Counted from the first letter of the stretch, positions 1 to 6,522 are shown. The stretch: 14,781 nucleotides of DNA from Candidatus Heimdallarchaeota archaeon LC_2 (GCA_001940725.1 MDVR01000140.1:1-14781); one strand, 5' to 3'. The notes: generated from the sequence alone by a model not told the origin. Program-made: numbers and translations.

Positions 1-346
1 TAAAATTAACTTCTCGATACTTTGAATTGATTTGATTAGGACTCCATAATTTGAGTGTGTGCCTGACACGATTTGGATGGGGTATCTCAGGAATATATTT
101 CTTTGCGAATCGTTGAAGTGCTCGATTACTATCTGCCAAAATAGCATCGCTGAGCAGCAGTGTTGCCTGTTGGATACTTGTGGCAGTGATGGTTGTCATC
201 ATGAGCAGCAGTAAGCATATTTCCATCGGTACGGCATTACACCAGTTTTTAACTTTCTGGGGTATATTTTTGATAAATTCCGGTATGATACTCTGAATAA
301 ATCTATCTTTTAGCTTGAACTGATCAATTCTACTGTAAGTTTTCAT
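1..346 (-). CDS. Partial unidentified protein, possibly a transposase N-terminus
   Basis: An open frame of 115 codons reads from ATG at 346 leftwards off the window edge with no stop. The product has a basic N-terminus (MKTYSRIDQFKLKDRF), a Leu/Met-rich helical stretch (about residues 42-66), then a basic segment with Arg/Lys and Trp (about 75-105). A helical N-terminal domain followed by a basic region is how many DDE transposases begin, but no catalytic residue lies within the visible part, so this is only a suggestion. A TATA-like ATAAAATTAT sits about 30 bases upstream. No terminal inverted repeat of an insertion sequence can be tested because the other end is outside the window. It could equally be a host protein. 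Confidence 0.5.
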   Translation of the reverse strand, partial: MKTYSRIDQFKLKDRFIQSIIPEFIKNIPQKVKNWCNAVPMEICLLLLMMTTITATSIQQATLLLSDAILADSNRALQRFAKKYIPEIPHPNRVRHTLKLWSPNQINSKYREVNF

Positions 347-364
347 ATCTGGAGATTCGCGATC

Positions 365-383
365 TTCATAATAATTTTATGAA
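365..383 (-). promoter_or_regulatory. TATA-like box inside a palindrome
   Basis: TTCATAA and TTATGAA form a perfect 7-base inverted repeat around a 5-base spacer and overlap the A/T-rich box (ATAAAATTAT on the minus strand, 371-380) about 30 bases before the start of the gene ending at 1. It could be a promoter with an overlapping operator, although short palindromes are common in DNA this AT-rich. Confidence 0.3.
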
Positions 384-567
384 AAACTGTAATTTGAGGT
401 TTAATTGAGAATATAAATCGATGCAAAGATCATTATCATCATTATCATCTAGTGACTGGTTAATTAATGAACTAATAAGCAAAGACATTAACTGGATCGA
501 GTTGATATGATCTGGGAACTATTTATTATTTTATTATTCATCATTATAAGTCATTTGAACTCATAAA
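384..567. other. Intergenic stretch, no gene seen
   Basis: Between the two divergent promoters there is AT-rich sequence with a short run of ATCATT units near 431-449. A 29-codon frame from ATG at 421 has no convincing promoter and a low-complexity Ser/Leu start, so it is not called as a gene. Confidence 0.4.
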
Positions 568-578
568 AGATATATAAT
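568..578 (+). promoter_or_regulatory. TATA box of the RidA gene
   Basis: AGATATATAAT is centred about 25 bases before the ATG at 599. An archaeal transcription start lies about 22-27 bases after the box, so the transcript would begin at or within a base or two of the start codon and be leaderless. Confidence 0.65.
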
Positions 579-598
579 CTCTTAACTGCTGATATGTA

Positions 599-982
599 AT
601 GGATGTGATACATGAAATTCCAACCGGAATAGGAATGCCAAAAGCATTGGGACCTTATTCTCAAGTAGTAAGGGCAGGAGATTTTTTATTTGTAGCAGGT
701 CAAGCTGGAATAAATCCGGAAACAGGCGAGGCGGCAGGACCTGATTTTGAATCACAAGCAAGACAGGCATTTTTGAATTTATCAACGGTTTTACAAGCTT
801 GTGGCAGTAATATGGATAAAGTAGTTCAGACAACAGTATTCCTTACTGATGCCAGTAAATTTCCTGCATTAAATGAATTATTTTCAGAATTTTTTTCAAA
901 AACTCCTCCCACTCGATCTACCCCTATTGTACAACTTCCCAAGGGATTGTTATTTGGAATGGAATGTATTGCATTGGTTTAG
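599..982 (+). CDS. ridA: RidA family (YjgF/YER057c/UK114) enamine/imine deaminase
   Basis: The 127-residue product has the usual length and full signature of the Rid family. The GPYSQ motif carries Tyr20, followed by the FVAGQAGINPETG strand-turn, the helix with NLSTVLQACGS, the DKVVQTTVFLTD strand, and the C-terminal block in which Arg106 (PPTRSTP) and Glu122 (GMECIAL) match the substrate-binding Arg and Glu of active RidA. Family members form trimers with active sites at the interfaces and hydrolyse reactive 2-aminoacrylate and related imines released by PLP enzymes to 2-keto acids and ammonia, preventing damage in the cytosol. All key residues are present, so activity is expected. The gene stands alone with its own leaderless promoter, and a T-rich stretch follows the stop at 1030-1037. 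Confidence 0.93.
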   Translation: MDVIHEIPTGIGMPKALGPYSQVVRAGDFLFVAGQAGINPETGEAAGPDFESQARQAFLNLSTVLQACGSNMDKVVQTTVFLTDASKFPALNELFSEFFSKTPPTRSTPIVQLPKGLLFGMECIALV

Positions 983-1040
983 CAATTAGAAAGTTCATAA
1001 CCCAAGACATCCAATTTACTTCTGAGAATTTTGATTTTTA

Positions 1041-1107
1041 AAAACACTGACACTCCATTTCTTTCAAACTGGCCTGCTTTCCGTAACCTCGTCCAGAATA
1101 GATCTTA
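1041..1107 (+). repeat. Long-repeat family, copy A (degenerate 3' fragment)
   Basis: This stretch matches the 3' part of the core of the long repeat described at 2039, 3241, 5886, 7288 and 8653. It retains ACACTCC, TTTCTTTCAAAC, TCCGTAACCTCGTCCAGAATAG and GATCTTA in the right order, with substitutions and a small deletion. It is the leftmost and most decayed copy and lies in the same orientation as the others. Confidence 0.65.
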
Positions 1108-1142
1108 AGATATATCTATATGTCATATTGATTGAAAAATTC

Positions 1143-1171
1143 AATTGCGTATTATCATCCAATTACGCACT
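1143..1171 (+). repeat. Palindromic repeat P1 (right arm degenerate)
   Basis: The left arm AATTGCGTATTA and the loop TCATCC are identical to the other members of this small family. The right arm has drifted, keeping TACGCA. The rest of the gap from 983 to 1398 holds copy A, the P2 fragment at 1311 and otherwise unremarkable AT-rich sequence. Confidence 0.6.
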
Positions 1172-1310
1172 ACGAAATTCGGAAATCTCAACTTGACTAA
1201 ATTTGATAAATTGATGATCGATGTTACCTTTTTATCATTTTTTAAGTAAAAGAAATTAGGCCTATTTTCAATATATTTTGTGTCTGACATGTACTAACAA
1301 AATGAGTAGT

Positions 1311-1332
1311 TTATCATCCTAATACGCAATTC
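1311..1332 (+). repeat. Palindromic repeat P2 (loop and right arm only)
   Basis: TTATCATCC followed by TAATACGCAATTC matches the loop and right arm of the complete copies at 1992 and 11132. The left arm is missing. It lies about 65 bases beyond the 3' end of the SnoaL-like gene, while P3 lies about 110 bases beyond its 5' end, so the gene is bracketed by copies in the same orientation. Confidence 0.6.
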
Positions 1333-1398
1333 AAATTTTATTTATCAAAAATCTTGGGGGTTATATTTTCTCTTTTGTTCATCTATTAGTCTTTTACC

Positions 1399-1884
1399 CT
1401 ATTTAGGGATCAATCCTATTTCCATTAAATGTTTCAAGTACAGCTCTGTCTGTTCTTTATCCTGAGATTTCATAATGGCTTGACCCAAATTTTTATACAA
1501 TTTCAAAGTATCAGTCAAAATGGTTTCTTTAACTATTTTTCCGTGATTTAACTCGTATACAATGAAAATAGCAATTTCAAACTTATTATTGGTTGCTGGA
1601 ATTCCAAAGAATGGGTTGGTTTGTGTTGCTTTTTGCATCCCGTATAGCCATACTTCTGATCCATCTGCAGCAATTTTGTAAATATCAAGATAATAATCAG
1701 GAAAGGCTTTGAACAACTCTAGGAACTCATTTTTATATTCCATTATATTGTTTGTTAGAGCTCTCGATATCCCGTAAGAACGGGATTTAATCTTATCTGA
1801 GCATATAGTATCGATAATTGAAGTGTTATGTATATTTAATTCATTCCAGAATGTTTGGATGATTCCTTTATGATCAGTACTAAT
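1399..1884 (-). CDS. SnoaL-like polyketide cyclase / ester cyclase family protein, ATT start proposed
   Basis: The product resembles SnoaL-like proteins of the NTF2 fold: a small cone of helices and a curved sheet, here with FPDYYLDI, the PFFGIPATNNKFE turn and the YELNHGKIVKE strand of that family. The first ATG in frame, at 1743, gives only 114 residues and would drop the N-terminal helix that the family needs. The frame stays open to 1887, and the extra 47 codons read as that helix (HKGIIQTFWNELN). The natural start is then the ATT at 1884, where a Met would give MSTDHKG; GGTGGG ends 7 bases before it. This gives 161 residues. Either ATT initiates weakly or the ATG has mutated and the gene is decaying. 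Substrate unknown; some relatives are uncharacterised stress or secondary-metabolism proteins. It is a single-gene module between repeat copies A and B. Confidence 0.75.
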   Translation of the reverse strand: MSTDHKGIIQTFWNELNIHNTSIIDTICSDKIKSRSYGISRALTNNIMEYKNEFLELFKAFPDYYLDIYKIAADGSEVWLYGMQKATQTNPFFGIPATNNKFEIAIFIVYELNHGKIVKETILTDTLKLYKNLGQAIMKSQDKEQTELYLKHLMEIGLIPK

Positions 1885-1891
1885 AGTTTAA

Positions 1892-1897
1892 CCCACC
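1892..1897 (-). promoter_or_regulatory. Ribosome binding site supporting the ATT start
   Basis: GGTGGG on the minus strand matches part of the archaeal anti-Shine-Dalgarno complement (GGTG) and is separated from the ATT codon at 1884 by 7 bases. A stop codon (TAA at 1888-1890) lies between, so no further upstream start in this frame is possible. Confidence 0.45.
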
Positions 1898-1991
1898 GAA
1901 TTTCAATTCATGTTAACAGAATATCAAGTTATTTTGGATCGATCGAATTATTCCTAATCAATTTGATTTATTTATGTATTTCATGAATTTC

Positions 1992-2021
1992 AATTGCGGA
2001 TTATCATCCTAATACGCAATT
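1992..2021 (+). repeat. Palindromic repeat P3 (complete)
   Basis: Arms AATTGCGGATTA and TAATACGCAATT are complementary apart from one mismatch and enclose the loop TCATCC. It abuts long-repeat copy B, which starts 18 bases on. Confidence 0.75.
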
Positions 2022-2038
2022 CAAAAAATTAATTAAAT

Positions 2039-2075
2039 AAAAAAAAGTCCTTAGAGGGGATATACCTCTAAGAAC
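2039..2075 (-). terminator. Hairpin H1 plus T-tract, terminator-like on the minus strand (copy B)
   Basis: Arms 2047-2057 and 2065-2075 form an 11-base-pair stem. Read on the minus strand it has a single G-U pair and is followed at once by T8, the layout of an intrinsic terminator. It could end transcripts from the TumA-TumE operon or a transcript of the repeat itself. Archaeal termination depends mainly on the T-tract, which is present. Confidence 0.5.
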
Positions 2076-2480
2076 TGTTTGAGCACTGTAACAAGTTTGT
2101 AATGATTTTGTAATGAATTCAATTATTTTTATTTGACTTGGTATCACGATATTTTTCTTCTGGCGTTTGACTAATAAATAAATATTAAATCACTAATAAT
2201 TTAGCAGTATAACAAAGCAGTTCTAGATATTACCCCTTCCAAAACTTATTTTGCAAAACAAAACGCCTCGATCGTAAGTGAACGCGGGCTAAACATCTTG
2301 GCTAAACTCAACACTTACACCCCGTTTCTTTCAAATAGATTTTTGTCTATGATTTCTCCGATCTCGTCGAGAATAGAACTTGGTAATTCTCACGGACCCC
2401 CAAGCGGTTCAGACTTATACACATTAACAGAATTAATGATAATCAATTAAATCTCAACCAACTACTCCAAAGTGGATGAA
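2039..2480 (+). repeat. Long-repeat family, copy B (nearly full length)
   Basis: Order of shared blocks: an A8 run, hairpin H1, GTTTGAGCACTGTAAC, a variable AT-rich part, GGTATCACGATATTTTTC, then the most conserved core beginning TTACCCCTTCCAAAAC and AACGCCTCGATCGTAAG, through GGGCTAAACATCT and CCCCGTTTCTTTC, to CAAGCGG and a tail with CAACTACTCCAAAGTGG. Hairpins H2 and H3 are weaker here than in other copies (ACTCAACACTTAC; AAATAG). The repeat fills nearly the whole gap between the SnoaL-like gene and the TumE gene and stops 5 bases before the TumE stop codon. Confidence 0.88.
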
Positions 2481-2484
2481 TCAT

Positions 2485-2838
2485 TTACTTTTCATTTAGA
2501 ATTTCCAAGAATGTTAGCATATCTGAATTTGGTAATCCTGTCATCTCGCTTTGTTCTGTTTTGTTGGATCCCCGAATATGCAAATGATGAGGTCGAGTGA
2601 CAACATCCCATCGATCATCAAAATTATCATATCTGATCCTATCATACTTCGATTGAGTATAGATAATTGAATACGAGTATTGATCGTAGTCATTGTAAAC
2701 TATGTATAGTACAATTCCACTAATCAGTATAAATTTAAGTTCTTTACCACTTTTGTTAAGTGTAAAGGACGTAATATCTGACCCAAGTTGCTCAATTAAG
2801 ATTGATTGAACCTCTAGAATCTTATCTATTGCGGACAT
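2485..2838 (-). CDS. TumE-family toxin (DUF6516), predicted
   Basis: The 117-residue protein has the TumE (formerly DUF6516) layout: a variable N-terminal half, a YSYSIIYTQSKYDRIRYDN strand pair, DDRWDVVTRPHHLHIRG with the family's His-rich PHHxH block (about residues 83-87), and a short C-terminal helix (MLTFLEILNEK). TumE proteins are annotated as toxins of a type II toxin-antitoxin pair; I do not infer the cellular target. It follows its presumed antitoxin by 8 bases on the same strand, so the two are co-transcribed with the antitoxin first. A ribosome binding site is not obvious (TAGGTTTTTTC before the ATG). The family call rests on remembered motifs. Confidence 0.78.
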   Translation of the reverse strand: MSAIDKILEVQSILIEQLGSDITSFTLNKSGKELKFILISGIVLYIVYNDYDQYSYSIIYTQSKYDRIRYDNFDDRWDVVTRPHHLHIRGSNKTEQSEMTGLPNSDMLTFLEILNEK

Positions 2839-2846
2839 GAAAAAAC

Positions 2847-3086
2847 CTAAGGGATTAAGTGTTCTAATTCTTTTAATTCATCTAAATAATTAGTTAACAA
2901 TATTGCATCGTGTTCTGCTTCTTCTAAGGCACCATTCTTAGCCTTTGCAATTAGTATTTCCACAGATTCTTGTTTCCATTTTTTAAGAATTGCGTTGATC
3001 TCTTTCCTAATTAATTCTTGTTTGGTTTGAACAAGATCCTTTGCAATTTCATATCTTATTGATACCTCTGATGGAGATTCAGTCAC
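2847..3086 (-). CDS. TumA-like antitoxin partner, GTG start
   Basis: This 79-residue, charged, all-helical protein has the motif seen in small proteins encoded next to TumE: a central amphipathic helix, LIAKAKNGALEEAEHDAILLTNYLDELKELEHL, in which the E-x-A-K-x-G-x-L-x-x-A-E-x-D-A pattern (about residues 44-60) is characteristic. It begins with GTG at 3086; a TATA-like ATTAAATATCT is centred about 25 bases upstream, so the message is probably leaderless and the GTG is the true start. Role by family: it neutralises the toxin encoded just downstream. The pair sits alone between repeats B and C, as expected for a selfish or island-stabilising module. Confidence 0.75.
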   Translation of the reverse strand: MTESPSEVSIRYEIAKDLVQTKQELIRKEINAILKKWKQESVEILIAKAKNGALEEAEHDAILLTNYLDELKELEHLIP

Positions 3087-3105
3087 TAAATAAAGATCAT
3101 AATAT

Positions 3106-3117
3106 TAGATATTTAAT
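3106..3117 (-). promoter_or_regulatory. TATA box of the TumA-TumE operon
   Basis: ATTAAATATCT on the minus strand is centred about 25 bases before the GTG at 3086, giving a leaderless transcript. No clear operator palindrome is seen beside it. Confidence 0.5.
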
Positions 3118-3240
3118 ATTACTTAACATATTATGCAATTTGACAAGAATTAACTAATATGTTGTCAAGATTCGAATGGTTTTTCTAATTTTGGAATTCA
3201 TGATTCAAATATACTTTCATATGCAGTATTCATACCGTTC

Positions 3241-3425
3241 AGCACAACAAAATCGGTTCTAGGTATTACCCCTTCCAAAACTTTATTTTACAAAACAAAA
3301 CGCCTCGATCGTAAGTAAACGTGGGCTAAACATCTCGTCGAAACTCGACGCTTACACCCTGTTTCTTTCAAACGGATTTTATGAATGATTTCCGTGTCCA
3401 GAATAGATCTTTGTAATCCTCACGG
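3241..3425 (+). repeat. Long-repeat family, copy C (core only)
   Basis: Holds the core from GGTTCTAGGTATTACCCC to GATCTTTGTAATCCTCAC, without hairpin H1 and without the 3' tail. Hairpin H2 is perfect here: CGTCG at 3336-3340 and CGACG at 3346-3350 around AAACT, with GTAAG at 3311-3315 pairing to CTTAC at 3351-3355. H3 has arms 3359-3364 and 3370-3375 with one G-T pair. Six bases found in other copies (ATCTCG) are deleted near the 3' end. The coding-like remnant at 3425 begins exactly where homology stops. Confidence 0.88.
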
Positions 3426-3598
3426 ATATTGAAGTTTATTCTAAAGATTCTCAGCATGGTTTCAGTATTAACGAAGTTGATCTTGCAATTGCAACTATTC
3501 GCCCTCATGGGAAATTTGGGAGGATCACATTCTTACTTTGGACAAGCTCGTTTGTAAACTGTATCATCATTTTCTTCATGTTGTACATTATTTTCTAG
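3425..3598 (+). pseudogene. Remnant of a membrane protein, possibly a transporter N-terminus
   Basis: A frame without a start codon reads DIEVYSKDSQHGFSINEVDL, then an Ala-Thr-Ile segment, PHGKFGRITFLLW and a strongly hydrophobic segment (SSFVNCIIIFFMLYIIF), before TAG at 3596. After the TAG the same frame continues for some 17 codons (SGLPCHKAIHIRYRGRF). A short soluble lead, a G-x-F-G-R turn and a first membrane helix resemble the beginning of major-facilitator transporters, but the match is too short to be sure. It starts where repeat copy C ends, as if the repeat had replaced the gene's 5' end. The rest of the gap up to 3824 contains a TATA-like CTATACATATAAGG at 3619-3632. Confidence 0.35.
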
Positions 3599-3824
3599 TC
3601 CGGCTTGCCCTGCCACAAGGCTATACATATAAGGTATAGGGGAAGATTTTGATCTTGGGGGGTAAAACACTATGGGGTTCTCACTTTACTTTTGGATAAA
3701 TTTAGATATAAACTCCAATCAATTCGAAAAGGCAAACATGAAAAAAAATTGTTTCTCTGAGAGATTCAATTTTACTTATCCTAGAGTTTATTTTGGATTG
3801 ATCAAAATAAATTATCATAAGAAA

Positions 3825-4034
3825 ATGGTTGATAACTCTAAGTATCCTATTGAGGTCTTTTGGTCGGTAGATGACGGAGAATATATTGCCATTGCACCTG
3901 ATCTTAAAGGCTGTTCTGCCAGTGCATTAACACGAAAAAAAGCTTTAGAAGAACTGGAGATTGCTATGGACCTCTGGTTAGAAGTGGCAGAAGGAAGTAA
4001 AGCAGAATTACCAACTCCTGGAGACCAAATTTAA
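3825..4034 (+). CDS. HicB-family antitoxin-like protein, orphan
   Basis: From ATG at 3825 the product has 69 residues and is a compact HicB domain: the YPIEVFWSVDDGEYIAIAP strand pair, the DLKGCSASA turn, the TRKKALEELEIAMDLWLE helix and a terminal LPTPG. This is the partial RNase-H-like fold of HicB antitoxins. The frame is open back to ATG at 3672, which is preceded by GGGGGG and would add 51 residues with no family resemblance, so the shorter start is preferred. HicB normally pairs with the small toxin HicA, a double-stranded-RNA-binding-like RNase with a conserved His; no HicA is found within 500 bases on either strand. There is no C-terminal DNA-binding domain, so it may be an orphan antitoxin or a stand-alone HicB-like protein, both common in archaea. 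Confidence 0.8.
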   Translation: MVDNSKYPIEVFWSVDDGEYIAIAPDLKGCSASALTRKKALEELEIAMDLWLEVAEGSKAELPTPGDQI

Positions 4035-4080
4035 TATTGCAAATTTTCGCATTTATTCAAATTGATTTAAATTCATCTCC

Positions 4081-4088
4081 TATAAAAT
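4081..4088 (+). promoter_or_regulatory. TATA box before the AlkZ-related gene
   Basis: TATAAAAT lies 42 bases before the ATG at 4127, giving a predicted leader of about 15-20 bases. It lies in the gap after the HicB stop codon, so the downstream gene may be transcribed independently of HicB. Confidence 0.4.
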
Positions 4089-4126
4089 TGAATTTACTAA
4101 ATCTGTTAAAAACTGATGAGATATCA

Positions 4127-4750
4127 ATGATAACAACCGTTGAAGAAGCTCTCGCATTCATTAGGGATCAAAAAATAGTCACTCTTTCAATGACAAAGAC
4201 GTTCCCTTCATTAATAAATGAGATTGTAGATGAACCAATTGAGGGAAGCTGGTGGGGTCACCCTAAAGGAAATGAAATATGGATAATTTCAGAAGGAGTT
4301 AAAGATTCAGTTGATATACTCACTACAAAGATGTTATATGGTAAAGTAACTTTCATTTATAAATCTTTATGGCCTTCACTTTACAAAATTGTTACAGATT
4401 CAAATTGGAGGGAAAGAAGGATTACAAAATTGAATACTTTGGGAAGAAAAATCTTAAATGAATTACAAATTAAGCAAAAAATAAGATTTGATCAACTAAA
4501 TCTAGAAGGAGAAGCTGGTAAAAACCAAAAGAAAGTATTAATGAAAGTGAGACACAAGTTAGAAGCAAGTTTACTTATTCATTCCGAACAATTACATACT
4601 ACGAAGGGTTATCACATCACGCAGATTAAATTATGGGAGGAATGGGCAACTGATAAAGTTAAACAAATTTCAGCTACATTAAAATTTAAGGATGCAATGT
4701 CACAAATAGCTAAATTCTGCAAAGATACTGAATTGGAGTTTTTTGAATAA
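4127..4750 (+). CDS. AlkZ-related winged-helix protein
   Basis: From ATG at 4127 the product has 207 residues. The N-terminal MITTVEEALAFIRDQKIVTL, the SLINEIVDEPIEGSWWGHPKGNEIW block with its Gly-Ser-Trp-Trp-Gly-His motif, a Lys-rich MLYGKVTFIYKSLWPSLY segment and a predicted winged-helix half (LGRKILNELQIKQKIRFDQL through KVRHKLEASLLIHSEQLHTT) match small proteins related to the AlkZ/YcaQ DNA glycosylases. Those proteins share the winged-helix scaffold but not necessarily the glycosylase active site, and their activity is not established. An upstream TTG at 4037 in the same frame would add 30 residues without family resemblance. The gene follows HicB on the same strand but seems to have its own promoter. 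A DNA-related role is an inference. Confidence 0.6.
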   Translation: MITTVEEALAFIRDQKIVTLSMTKTFPSLINEIVDEPIEGSWWGHPKGNEIWIISEGVKDSVDILTTKMLYGKVTFIYKSLWPSLYKIVTDSNWRERRITKLNTLGRKILNELQIKQKIRFDQLNLEGEAGKNQKKVLMKVRHKLEASLLIHSEQLHTTKGYHITQIKLWEEWATDKVKQISATLKFKDAMSQIAKFCKDTELEFFE

Positions 4751-4760
4751 AGGTCATCTA

Positions 4761-4794
4761 ATTGATAAAATATCAAAAATTTTTTTTAATCAAT
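4761..4794 (+). terminator. T8 tract within a weak hairpin
   Basis: Ten bases after the AlkZ-related stop codon, ATTGAT and ATCAAT flank an A/T-rich stretch containing T8 at 4780-4787. T-tracts of this length are typical archaeal terminators. The pairing itself may be incidental. Confidence 0.5.
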
Positions 4795-4996
4795 TACTAC
4801 GGAAAAGATTATACACTTACCTTGTTAATTTAATTAATACTGATCATACAGATCCTCTGGATAGCAGAACATTATCAAGATCGGTTAAGATGGTTTTTTA
4901 TTAATGAAATCGATCCATCAGTTAGTTAGATTCTTTGTTGAATCATTAAACTAAATGTCAATTAATTAAAAATTGATTATCCAATAATCATAAACT

Positions 4997-5070
4997 AAAA
5001 AAAAGTCCTTAGAGGGGATATACTCTAAGAACTGTTGGTGCACTCGCAGAATTTCGTATCACGAATAATT
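4997..5070 (+). repeat. Long-repeat family, copy D (5' part only)
   Basis: Contains the A8 run, hairpin H1 (left arm 5005-5015, right arm 5023-5032, one base shorter than in other copies), GGTGCACT in place of GAGCACT, and GTATCACGA. The core with H2 and H3 is missing. On the minus strand H1 plus T8 is again terminator-like, although no minus-strand gene lies just upstream of it. The remainder of the gap 4795-4996 is featureless AT-rich sequence. Confidence 0.75.
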
Positions 5071-5153
5071 TCTAATGAAAAGTATTATTTTTTTAAACTA
5101 TCTGTATTACCTTAGTAAGCTTTAATTTACAAAAACTTGTATATCCTTGTCAA

Positions 5154-5163
5154 TTATTTAATA
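5154..5163 (+). promoter_or_regulatory. TATA box of the DUF4395 gene
   Basis: TTATTTAATA is centred about 32 bases before the ATG at 5191, predicting a leader of about 5-8 bases. This supports ATG 5191 over the TTG at 5137, which lies upstream of the box. Confidence 0.5.
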
Positions 5164-5190
5164 AGTACCAATGATTTGAAGTTACATAAT

Positions 5191-5667
5191 ATGTTGAACT
5201 ATCCAATTTACTTGGATGAAAATGTGTCAAGACCGATTGCGCTTACTGTTTTCACGGGAGCCTTTGTTACTTTGCTTAGACCTGAGTTTAGCTGGCTAAT
5301 GTATTTCTTACTTGTCGATTTCATCTTAAGGTATATACATCCGAAACTTTCACCACTTGTTTTTATTAATTCAAGCATCTCAAAGAGCATTTTAAATACT
5401 GAAAATAGACCAAAATTCTCCCCTCCAAAACGATTCGCAATGTTAATTGGGATAATCTTTAGTGGATCAATATCTCTCACAATTGCATTAAATTTCGTTT
5501 TTGCTCAGCAAGTTATCACGATATTATTACTAGTTGCCGCCTTTCTACAAGGATTTTACGAATATTGTGTCGGTTGTGCCATCTATGATTTCTTGGTGAA
5601 AATTGGATTAATTAGTTCAAATCCTCCCATCCATGCTGATATACCAAATCCAGTAAATATTAAGTAA
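5191..5667 (+). CDS. DUF4395 integral membrane protein
   Basis: The 158-residue product has the DUF4395 pattern: DENVSRPIALTV at the N-terminus (the family's D-x-N-x-x-R), a first membrane segment ending in FILRY, the basic KLSPLVF loop, the PPKRFAMLIG block leading into the third segment, and a last segment with LQGFYEYCVGCAIYDFL. The CVGC pair (Cys126 and Cys129) is the family's conserved CxGC and suggests a redox, metal or sulfur role at the membrane. Members are often found with rhodanese or thioredoxin-like proteins, but none is nearby here, and the function is not established. Four membrane helices are likely. It is a one-gene module between repeats D and E, with its own promoter. Confidence 0.8.
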   Translation: MLNYPIYLDENVSRPIALTVFTGAFVTLLRPEFSWLMYFLLVDFILRYIHPKLSPLVFINSSISKSILNTENRPKFSPPKRFAMLIGIIFSGSISLTIALNFVFAQQVITILLLVAAFLQGFYEYCVGCAIYDFLVKIGLISSNPPIHADIPNPVNIK

Positions 5668-5952
5668 TGATAGCAAAATAAATATGCAGATCGATTCAAC
5701 TAGAAAACATATATCGTTAAAAGGTGTACTTATTTCATAGTGAATATCAATGATTCGAGTATTTTATATTTTAAATTTTCTTCAGTGATTGAACCTTCAA
5801 TATACCAGTTGATTTGAGTTCTTAGGAACTGTTTGATTTGTTGGGCGAAATTTGTCCTTCCATACTATTTTATTGCCGACATTATAATTGAAGATCTAAT
5901 TAGATCGATGAATGATTTGAATGATCGATGGATAAAGATGATTCCTAAAACC

Positions 5953-5990
5953 AAAAAAAAAGTCCTTAGAGGGGATATACCTCTAAGAAC
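5953..5990 (-). terminator. Hairpin H1 plus T9, terminator-like on the minus strand (copy E)
   Basis: Arms 5962-5972 and 5980-5990 form an 11-base-pair stem, with one G-U pair on the minus strand, followed by T9. Together with H4 at the other end of the repeat, it brackets the repeat with two minus-strand terminator-like structures. Confidence 0.5.
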
Positions 5991-6432
5991 TGTTTGAGCA
6001 CTGTAACACAATTGTAATGATTTTCAACAATTACTTTGTTTGATCTTGGTATCACGATATTTTTCTTCTAGCGTTTGACTAATAAATAAATTAATTTAAT
6101 AAATTTAATATTAAATCACTAATAATTTAGCAGTAAAACAAAATCTGTTCTAGGTATTACCCCTTCCAAAACTTTATTTTACAAAACAAAACGCCTCGAT
6201 CATAAGTGAACGTGGGCTAAACATCTCGTCGAAACTTGACGCTTACACCCCGTTTCTTTCAAACGGATTTTTGTCAATGATTTCCGTGATCTCGTCCAGA
6301 ATAGATCTTAGTAATCTTCACAGACCTCCAAGTGGTATCAATATCCCTTAAGTAAGTAATAAATATTTTTAATCTACAATTCCAAAGTGGATGAATAATA
6401 TGGATTAGTAAATTGGAAAAAAAAAAAAATTC

Positions 6433-6459
6433 AAAAAAAAGTCGTTTGATCTCTCAAAC
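6433..6459 (-). terminator. Hairpin H4 plus T8, probable terminator of the decarboxylase-tautomerase operon
   Basis: On the minus strand GTTTGA and TCAAAC form a perfect 6-base-pair stem with a 4-base loop, followed after 3 bases by T8, and a further T-rich run lies beyond (about 6416-6429). It lies about 65 bases after the tautomerase stop codon, the expected place for the operon's terminator. Confidence 0.6.
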
Positions 6460-6522
6460 TATATTATTCTTTGAAATTCGTAATGTGTTCATAAGATGTA
6501 CATTGTCCTCAATGAAATGAAA

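Larger units (their letters stand above)
5886..6494 (+). repeat. Long-repeat family, copy E (extended)
   Basis: Besides the core shared with B, C, F and G, this copy has a 5' block of about 65 bases (AATTGAAGATCTAATT, GATCGATGAATGATTTGAAT and GATTCCTAAAACC) and a 3' block (AAAGTGGATGAATAATAT, then hairpin H4 and TTATTCTTTGAAAT) that are both also present in copy G. H3 is perfect (6250-6255 with 6261-6266). H2 has CGTCG at 6227-6231 opposite TGACG at 6237-6241, with one G-T pair. It ends about 30 bases before the tautomerase stop codon. The preceding stretch 5668-5885 holds no gene that I can support. Confidence 0.9.

Noticed and set aside
225..238. ATCGGTACGGCATT, a near match to the tandem box at 14131
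   Set aside because: It lies within the open frame at 1-346 and encodes NAVPM there; none of the surrounding 135-base unit is present, so chance is the simpler reading.
582..833. Minus-strand open frame opposite the RidA gene
   Set aside because: It is fully antisense to a gene with all family motifs, and its Leu/Pro-rich product looks like a shadow.
3241..3425. The repeats as classical integron attC sites
   Set aside because: I found no paired RYYYAAC and GTTRRRY cores at the element ends, the units are far longer than usual attC sites, and no integrase is present. ACAAAACGCCTC resembles part of the Vibrio attC consensus but lacks its complementary partner.
3672..3824. 51-residue N-terminal extension of the HicB gene from ATG 3672
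   Set aside because: GGGGGG precedes this ATG, but the extension has no resemblance to HicB proteins, which start close to the YPIEVFW strand.
5208..5480. Minus-strand open frame opposite the DUF4395 gene
   Set aside because: The plus strand carries a recognisable family protein with a promoter; the antisense product has no motif or promoter.
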